From positions 1 to 11,154 of the forward strand of contig NZ_JAEQMG010000150.1 in assembly GCF_016680995.1 (NCBI RefSeq): a DNA stretch of 11,154 nucleotides, read 5' to 3'. Each line of letters starts with the position of its first letter. Position 1 is the stretch's first letter. Made by a program: the position numbers and the translations under genes. This stretch comes from Ruminococcus difficilis. Lineage in GTDB: Bacteria > Bacillota_A > Clostridia > Oscillospirales > Acutalibacteraceae. The notes under the pieces were generated by a model, which was not told where the DNA came from, did no database searches, and saw nothing but the letters and a program-made list of their open reading frames with translations. This document shows positions 6,710-11,154 of this stretch, in pieces.

Positions 6710-7990
6710 ATGAGTTCCATTAACAGACTGAATATAGCCGAAGGAGTTTATTTTAACAGCGTCAGAGACAGTCGCTTCAAAACGATGAAGCTATCCGCAA
6801 ATCTTTTTGTGCCTCTGAGCGCCGAAACCGCTTCGGCAAACGCTTTGCTTGCAGGCGTTCTCTCGCGTTCCTGCAAGGCTTATCCCGATTTTACCGCTCT
6901 CAGCCGCAAGCTGAGCGCTCTCTACGGTGCTGAATTGAGCGTATCCACAACAAAGGTCGGCGAAAACCAGGTGATTTCCGTATCTGCCTCGGGACTTGAC
7001 GACCGCTACGCACTGGATGGCGACAGCATCGCCGCCGAGCTTTCGGCGCTGCTCTGCGGAGTAATTTTTGAGCCGAATGTAAAGGATGATGCTTTTGTTT
7101 CCGAGGAGGTTGAGCAAGAGCGCAGACAGCTCCTCGACGTGATTGATTCCGAGTACAACGAGAAGCGCATATACGCTAACGGCAGAATGATTGAGATCAT
7201 GTGCGCCGACGAGGTGTTTGGCGTCAAGCGCTACGGCACCGCGGAAAAGATCAAGGAGACGACAGCGCAGTCACTTTACCTGACGTGGCAGAACCTTCTC
7301 AAGACCGCTGTTATTGAGATCATGTATATCGGCGACAGCGCTCCCGACAAGGCGGTTGAGGTGTTTACGGAGACATTCTCAAAGATGAATCGTCAGCCCG
7401 CCAAACTTCATACCGAGGTTATCCGCGAGGCAGGGGAGATAAAGCGCGAAACCGAGGCAGTGGACGTTTCTCAGGCGAAGCTCGTCATGGGCTTCCGCGC
7501 AGGAGTCGCTGTCCCCGAGAAGGAGATTACCGCCACGGCTCTGATGTGCGCGATCCTCGGCGGTACTGCCACCTCAAAGCTGTTCTGCAACGTCCGCGAG
7601 AAGCAGAGCCTTTGCTATTACTGTGCTGCGCGTTACGACAAGCACAAGGGCGTTGTTGTTATTGACAGCGGTGTCGAAACAGAGAACGTCGAGAAGCTTG
7701 AACGCGGTATTCTGAAGGAAGTCGAGGACATGAAAGACGGCGTCATTTCCGACTTCGAAATCGACTCAACAAAAATGGCTATGATCAACGTGTACCAGTC
7801 GTCCAACGATACCGTCAGCGGAATAGAAGCGTGGTATTCATCTCAGCTGCTGCAGGATGGCTTCAAGACGATCGAGGAGGCCTGCGCGAAAATCAACGCC
7901 GTTACAAAGGAAGAAATCGTCGCCGCTGCCAACAAGCTGCAGCTCGACACGGTATATGTACTGACTAATCAGCAAGAGGTGAAATCATGA
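6710..7990 (+). CDS. yfmF: M16-like peptidase family protein YfmF (lacks zinc motif)
   Basis: 426 residues; ATG at 6710 with GGAG at 6698-6701. It has the two-half layout of M16B (insulinase/processing peptidase) proteins. At the usual place of HxxEH, near residues 44-54, it reads NALLAGVLSRS with no His or Glu, so it should not bind zinc or cut alone. In the second half SKLFCNVREKQSLCYY (289-304) keeps the Arg and Tyr that position substrate in this family. The immediate next gene encodes the HxxEH-bearing partner, as in the Bacillus subtilis ymfF/ymfH pair. Database naming of this family (YfmF) links it to modification of elongation factor P, but no efp gene is here. No signal peptide is seen. 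It is the first gene of its operon. Confidence 0.88.
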   Translation: MSSINRLNIAEGVYFNSVRDSRFKTMKLSANLFVPLSAETASANALLAGVLSRSCKAYPDFTALSRKLSALYGAELSVSTTKVGENQVISVSASGLDDRYALDGDSIAAELSALLCGVIFEPNVKDDAFVSEEVEQERRQLLDVIDSEYNEKRIYANGRMIEIMCADEVFGVKRYGTAEKIKETTAQSLYLTWQNLLKTAVIEIMYIGDSAPDKAVEVFTETFSKMNRQPAKLHTEVIREAGEIKRETEAVDVSQAKLVMGFRAGVAVPEKEITATALMCAILGGTATSKLFCNVREKQSLCYYCAARYDKHKGVVVIDSGVETENVEKLERGILKEVEDMKDGVISDFEIDSTKMAMINVYQSSNDTVSGIEAWYSSQLLQDGFKTIEEACAKINAVTKEEIVAAANKLQLDTVYVLTNQQEVKS

Positions 7991-9264
7991 ACATGACGGA
8001 AATCAAATCCGCGCGTGCGGGCGACAGCTACTATAAGATCATGCACAGCTCAGGTCTGACTGTTTATGTCTATCCCAAGGAGGGTTATCAGTCAGCCTAC
8101 GCGATTATCGGCACCAAGTACGGCAGCATCAATAACTGCTTTTCGGTAGACGGCGGAGAGAAAATCACGGTTCCCGACGGAATCGCCCACTACCTTGAGC
8201 ATAAGCTCTTCGAGAGCGCCGAGGGCGACGCCTTTACGCGCTACGCCGAAACAGGAGCCAGCGCTAACGCATACACCAGCTTTGAAAAGACATGTTATCT
8301 GTTCTCGTGCACCGATCGTTTTGACGAGAGCCTAGAGATCCTTCTCGACTTTGTACGCGACCCGTATTTTACTCCTCAGACCGTTCAGAAGGAACAGGGG
8401 ATAATCGGTCAGGAAATCAAGATGTACGACGACGCACCAGACTGGCGGGTTATGTTCAATATGCTCGAGAACATGTACCACACCCACCCTGTGAGAATTG
8501 ACATCGCGGGTACCGTGGAGAGCATCGCGGAAATTACCGCCGAGAAGTTATATGACTGCTATAACGCCTTCTATAACCTGCACAATATGGCGCTTTGTGT
8601 TTCGGGCAACATTACCGTTCAACAGGTCATGGCTATCTGCGACAAGATGCTCAAGCCCTGCGAAAAGCACGAAATCACAAGCTATTTCGAGGACGAGCCT
8701 TATGAGATCGTGAATCCTTACGTTGAGCAGAATTTCCCCGTGCTGATGCCGACCTTCAACCTCGGCTTCAAGGAAAAACCCGACGCGCTCGACGAGAAGA
8801 AGCTCGCCCGGACGGATATCCTGCTTTCCATGCTCGCTTCACCGACGAGCAAGCTCTACCGCGAGCTGATGGACAACAATCTTATCAACAATTCCTTCAG
8901 CTATGAGCTGTTCGAGGGTCCGGGTTACTGTGCCGTGATTTTCGGCGGCGAGTCACGCGCACCCGGACAGGCTGCAGAGATGATAAAGCAGTATATCGCA
9001 AAGGTCAAGACCGAGGGACTTGACAGAGAGGACTTCGATATCGCGCGCAAATCCGTTTACGGCGACATTGTTTCCTCACTCAACTCCGTAAGCTCTATTT
9101 CAAATACGATAATGAGCTACCATTTCAGTGACAATGAGCTTTTTGCCTATATCGACGCGGTGGCTGACACGACCTTCGAGGAGGTCAGCGAAAGACTGTC
9201 CGAGATGCTCGACGTTTGCAACTGCACCCTTTCAGTGGTCAAGAGCCCGGATACGGAGGTTTGA
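7987..9264 (+). CDS. yfmH: M16 family zinc peptidase YfmH
   Basis: 425 residues. The start ATG overlaps the yfmF stop in ATGA (7987-7990), with GAGG at 7976-7979 upstream; coupling is very likely. The M16 zinc motif HYLEH is at 68-72 within GIAHYLEHKLFE, and QGIIGQEIKMYDD supplies Glu143 as the likely third zinc ligand, 71 residues after His72, slightly less than in mitochondrial processing peptidase. The second half reads SKLYRELMDNNLINN (288-302), where the usual Arg and Tyr of the substrate motif are replaced, in contrast to YfmF. It is expected to form a heterodimeric cytosolic peptidase with YfmF; the natural substrate is not evident. The next gene, lgt, starts after a 1-base gap. Confidence 0.9.
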   Translation: MNMTEIKSARAGDSYYKIMHSSGLTVYVYPKEGYQSAYAIIGTKYGSINNCFSVDGGEKITVPDGIAHYLEHKLFESAEGDAFTRYAETGASANAYTSFEKTCYLFSCTDRFDESLEILLDFVRDPYFTPQTVQKEQGIIGQEIKMYDDAPDWRVMFNMLENMYHTHPVRIDIAGTVESIAEITAEKLYDCYNAFYNLHNMALCVSGNITVQQVMAICDKMLKPCEKHEITSYFEDEPYEIVNPYVEQNFPVLMPTFNLGFKEKPDALDEKKLARTDILLSMLASPTSKLYRELMDNNLINNSFSYELFEGPGYCAVIFGGESRAPGQAAEMIKQYIAKVKTEGLDREDFDIARKSVYGDIVSSLNSVSSISNTIMSYHFSDNELFAYIDAVADTTFEEVSERLSEMLDVCNCTLSVVKSPDTEV

Positions 9265-9265
9265 T

Positions 9266-10156
9266 ATGGAAAATTTTCACGTTCAGTTTCCGAACCTCGG
9301 CTGGGAGTTTGACATCAGCCGTGTGGCGATTTCGCTGGGTTCTTTCAAGGTCTATTGGTACGGCCTGATAATAGCGACGGGACTTATGCTCGCGATTCTC
9401 TACGCCTACAAGACAGCTCCGCGTTTTCAGCTCAATTTCAACAAGCTGATGAACTGTGTTTTTGTCGGACTTGTTACCGGAATAATCGGCGCAAGACTGT
9501 ATTTCTGCATTTTCAAGTGGGATTATTATTTCACACACCCGATAGAGATATTTTATATTCACGAGGGCGGCTTGGCGATATACGGAGGCATAATCGGCGC
9601 GATAGCGGGCGGACTTGTCGTCGCGAAAATCCAGAAGATGCGTTTTTTGCCGATTCTCGATGTTGTTATGATTGGCTTTCTTATCGGTCAGGGACTCGGC
9701 CGCTGGGGTAACTTCTTCAACCAGGAGGCTTACGGCACCGTGACCAACCTGCCGTGGGCTATGATGAGCGAGGGCACTCTCAATCAGCCAGTTCACCCGT
9801 GTTTTCTCTACGAATCGCTCTGGTGCCTGCTCGGCGCGCTGCTTCTGCACCTCTACAGCAAGTACCGCCAGCGCTACGCGGGAGAGATATTCTTCATGTA
9901 CCTCGTCTGGTACGGCTTTGAGCGTATGTTCGTCGAAGGACTCCGCACCGACAGCCTTTATCTTCCGTTCCGGGTATTCGGCATGGATATCAGGGTATCG
10001 CAGGTGCTTTCATTCGCGCTATTTGTAACAGGAATCGTCATTTTAATTATCAACAGACACAAGGAGGAACCATTCTATGCAGATTATAGACGGCAAAAAG
10101 GTATCGGCAGAGGTAAAGGAGAGAGTCAGACAGCAGACGCTTCAGCTGAAAAATGA
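9266..10156 (+). CDS. lgt: Prolipoprotein diacylglyceryl transferase
   Basis: 296 residues from ATG 9266, chosen over an in-frame upstream Met at 9128 because GGAGG (9255-9259) precedes it, the previous gene ends at 9264, and MENFHVQFP suits the family N-terminus. Lgt transfers diacylglycerol from phosphatidylglycerol to the lipobox Cys of prolipoproteins in the membrane. The signature GRWGNFFNQEAYG is at 145-157, with GARLYF (75-80), YIHEGGLAIYGG (97-108), HPCFLYES (177-184) and the C-terminal FERMFVEGLRTDSL (218-231). Several hydrophobic helices are visible, about 22-48, 62-80, 103-120, 128-143, 183-197, 208-224 and 243-262. The tail after residue 270 is basic and lies entirely in an 80-base overlap with folD. 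That is longer than needed, since many Lgt proteins end near 270. Confidence 0.95.
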   Translation: MENFHVQFPNLGWEFDISRVAISLGSFKVYWYGLIIATGLMLAILYAYKTAPRFQLNFNKLMNCVFVGLVTGIIGARLYFCIFKWDYYFTHPIEIFYIHEGGLAIYGGIIGAIAGGLVVAKIQKMRFLPILDVVMIGFLIGQGLGRWGNFFNQEAYGTVTNLPWAMMSEGTLNQPVHPCFLYESLWCLLGALLLHLYSKYRQRYAGEIFFMYLVWYGFERMFVEGLRTDSLYLPFRVFGMDIRVSQVLSFALFVTGIVILIINRHKEEPFYADYRRQKGIGRGKGESQTADASAEK

Positions 10157-10931
10157 TTACAACATCACCCCGGGCTTGGCGGTTGTAATCGTCGGCGACG
10201 ACCCCGCCTCCAGAGTGTATGTTAATAACAAGAAAAAAGCCTGCGAGGTTGTCGGCTTCAAGTCCGAGGAGTACGCTCTGCCTGCCAAAACGACCCAGGA
10301 GGAGCTGCTCGACCTTGTAAAGACCCTCAACACCAAAGAGGACATCAACGGCATTCTCGTACAGCTTCCGCTGCCGAAGCACCTCGATGACAAGGCGGTT
10401 ATAGAGGCGATTGATCCCAAAAAGGACGTCGATGCTTTTCATGCGGTGAACGTCGGCAAAATCATGCTCGGCGAGTACGATTTCCTGCCCTGCACACCCG
10501 CGGGCGTAATGGAAATGCTCCACTCCTATGACATTCCCGTCGAGGGGAAGGAGTGCGTTGTCATCGGCAGAAGCAATATCGTCGGCAAGCCAATGGGAAT
10601 GCTTTTGCTCCACGAGAACGGCACAGTAACCATCTGTCACAGCCGTACAAAGAATCTCGCCGAGGTTTGCAGACGCGCCGATATTCTTGTCGCTGCGGTG
10701 GGAATCCCGAAGTTTGTCAAGGCCGACATGGTCAAGGACGGCGCGGTAGTGATCGACGTCGGTATGGACAGAGATGAAAACGGAAAGCTCTGCGGCGATG
10801 TTGATTTTGAGAACGTCAAGGACAAGTGCTCGTTCATCACACCCGTACCCGGAGGCGTAGGCCCGATGACAATTTCGACACTGATGAAGAATACTCTCAA
10901 AGCCTGCAAGCTCCAGAATAATATCGAATAA
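10077..10931 (+). CDS. folD: Bifunctional methylenetetrahydrofolate dehydrogenase/cyclohydrolase
   Basis: 284 residues, standard for FolD. ATG 10077 has AAGGAGGA at 10061-10068 inside lgt, and MQIIDGKKVSAEVK is the normal N-terminus, so the overlap is genuine. FolD oxidises 5,10-methylene-THF to methenyl-THF with NADP+ and hydrolyses it to 10-formyl-THF, supplying one-carbon units for purines and formyl-Met. Seen are SRVYVNNK with Tyr48 and catalytic Lys52, GILVQLPLP (92-100), KDVDAF (116-121) with Asp119, the nucleotide-binding GRSNIVGKPMG (164-174), VAAVG (205-209), and the signature TPVPGGVGPMT (255-265). It is the last gene of the yfmF operon. I see no terminator after it before the rplU promoter. 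Confidence 0.97.
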   Translation: MQIIDGKKVSAEVKERVRQQTLQLKNDYNITPGLAVVIVGDDPASRVYVNNKKKACEVVGFKSEEYALPAKTTQEELLDLVKTLNTKEDINGILVQLPLPKHLDDKAVIEAIDPKKDVDAFHAVNVGKIMLGEYDFLPCTPAGVMEMLHSYDIPVEGKECVVIGRSNIVGKPMGMLLLHENGTVTICHSRTKNLAEVCRRADILVAAVGIPKFVKADMVKDGAVVIDVGMDRDENGKLCGDVDFENVKDKCSFITPVPGGVGPMTISTLMKNTLKACKLQNNIE

Positions 10932-10950
10932 AAGAAATAAATATTGATAC

Positions 10951-10979
10951 TTGACATATATCTTGTTTTGTGTTATAGT
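10951..10979 (+). promoter_or_regulatory. Promoter of rplU (ribosomal protein L21)
   Basis: TTGACA (10951-10956), a 17-base spacer and TATAGT (10974-10979) make a near-consensus vegetative sigma-factor promoter. It starts 20 bases after the folD stop. Initiation is expected near 10986, giving a leader of about 90 bases. Confidence 0.88.
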
Positions 10980-10994
10980 ATATAAGCCGCATAT

Positions 10995-11044
10995 TGTGGG
11001 TAGGGTATAAGTGCGCTTATCCCGCAAGACATTATGCACCCACA
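10995..11044 (+). promoter_or_regulatory. Structured 5' leader of rplU, likely L21 autoregulatory leader
   Basis: The outer stem TGTGGGT (10995-11001) pairs with ACCCACA (11038-11044). Inside it, GGG (11003-11005) and ATAAG (11007-11011), with one bulged T, pair with CTTATCCC (11016-11023) around a TGCG loop, which is a UNCG-type tetraloop. CGCAAGACATTATG then forms an unpaired or weakly paired arm. Lying between the rplU promoter and its RBS, it fits the L21 leader class known in Firmicutes, in which excess L21 represses its own operon. The class match is inferred from position and fold; a covariance-model search was not possible. Confidence 0.65.
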
Positions 11045-11075
11045 GATAGCGAGCCCATTGTAAAGGATTGAAACT

Positions 11076-11154
11076 ATGTACGCAGTAATTCAGACAGGCG
11101 GCAAGCAGTACAAGGTTACCAACGACGAGGTAATCTTCGTAGAGAAGCTTGAAG
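11076..11154 (+). CDS. rplU: 50S ribosomal protein L21 (3' end outside window)
   Basis: 26 codons plus one base are present. ATG 11076 is preceded by AAAGGA (11062-11067). The N-terminus [14 protein letters not shown] followed by [10 protein letters not shown] is the highly conserved start of L21 (bL21), which binds 23S rRNA in the large subunit. In Firmicutes rplU usually leads an operon with a ysxB/prp-type protease and rpmA (L27); those would lie to the right of the window. The structured leader upstream supports this identity. Confidence 0.96.
   Translation, partial: MYAVIQTGGKQYKVTNDEVIFVEKLE

Noticed and set aside
9128..9265. Earlier in-frame Met as lgt start
   Set aside because: It would place 46 non-conserved Arg-rich residues over the end of yfmH; the ATG at 9266 has a good RBS and the family N-terminus.
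9239..9850. Minus-strand open frame of 203 codons opposite lgt
   Set aside because: It lies wholly opposite a confident lgt gene, with no recognisable protein motif.
10050..11039. Long minus-strand open frame (329 codons) opposite folD and the rplU leader
   Set aside because: It mirrors a highly conserved folD gene, covers the rplU promoter and leader, has no recognisable domain, and its composition is that of an antisense frame.

Overview
The window looks like a chromosomal segment of a gut-type Clostridia bacterium, probably Oscillospiraceae/Ruminococcus-like. This is an inference from four things: the gene families (a VTC/DUF4956 pair, a Cthe_2159-type lipoprotein, the YfmF/YfmH pair), strong AGGAGG-type ribosome binding sites, short operons closed by intrinsic terminators, and a moderate, evenly mixed base composition. 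No insertion sequence, phage gene, tRNA, rRNA or CRISPR array was seen. The gene content is mostly core or accessory-core.

Left part (1-3300, + strand): the 3' part of a VTC-domain polyphosphate-polymerase-like gene overlaps by 8 bases a DUF4956 membrane protein gene. After a hairpin follows a 646-residue secreted lipoprotein of the Cthe_2159-like carbohydrate-binding family with beta-helix repeats. Together they look like a bacterial cell-surface module that resembles the eukaryotic VTC polyphosphate synthase in having a cytosolic polymerase plus a membrane partner. Two convergent terminators separate it from a minus-strand XRE regulator (3341-4006).

Middle part (4007-6640): a 133-base divergent promoter region separates the regulator from a + strand three-gene unit: a histidine phosphatase, leuB (3-isopropylmalate dehydrogenase) and a PHP-fold tyrosine phosphatase of the CpsB/YwqE type. 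The genes are 12-30 bases apart and end at a clear terminator (6603-6639).

Right part (6650-10931): an extended -10 promoter starts a tightly packed operon of yfmF (M16-like, no zinc motif), yfmH (M16 with HxxEH), lgt (prolipoprotein diacylglyceryl transferase) and folD. The genes couple through a 4-base ATGA overlap, a 1-base gap and an unusual 80-base lgt/folD overlap. The two M16 proteins show a complementary split of active-site elements. Lgt would lipidate proteins such as the lipoprotein encoded at the left of the window.

Right edge (10951-11154): a near-consensus promoter and a structured 5' leader precede rplU (ribosomal protein L21), of which only the first 26 codons are present. 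The leader position and fold fit an L21 autoregulatory leader.
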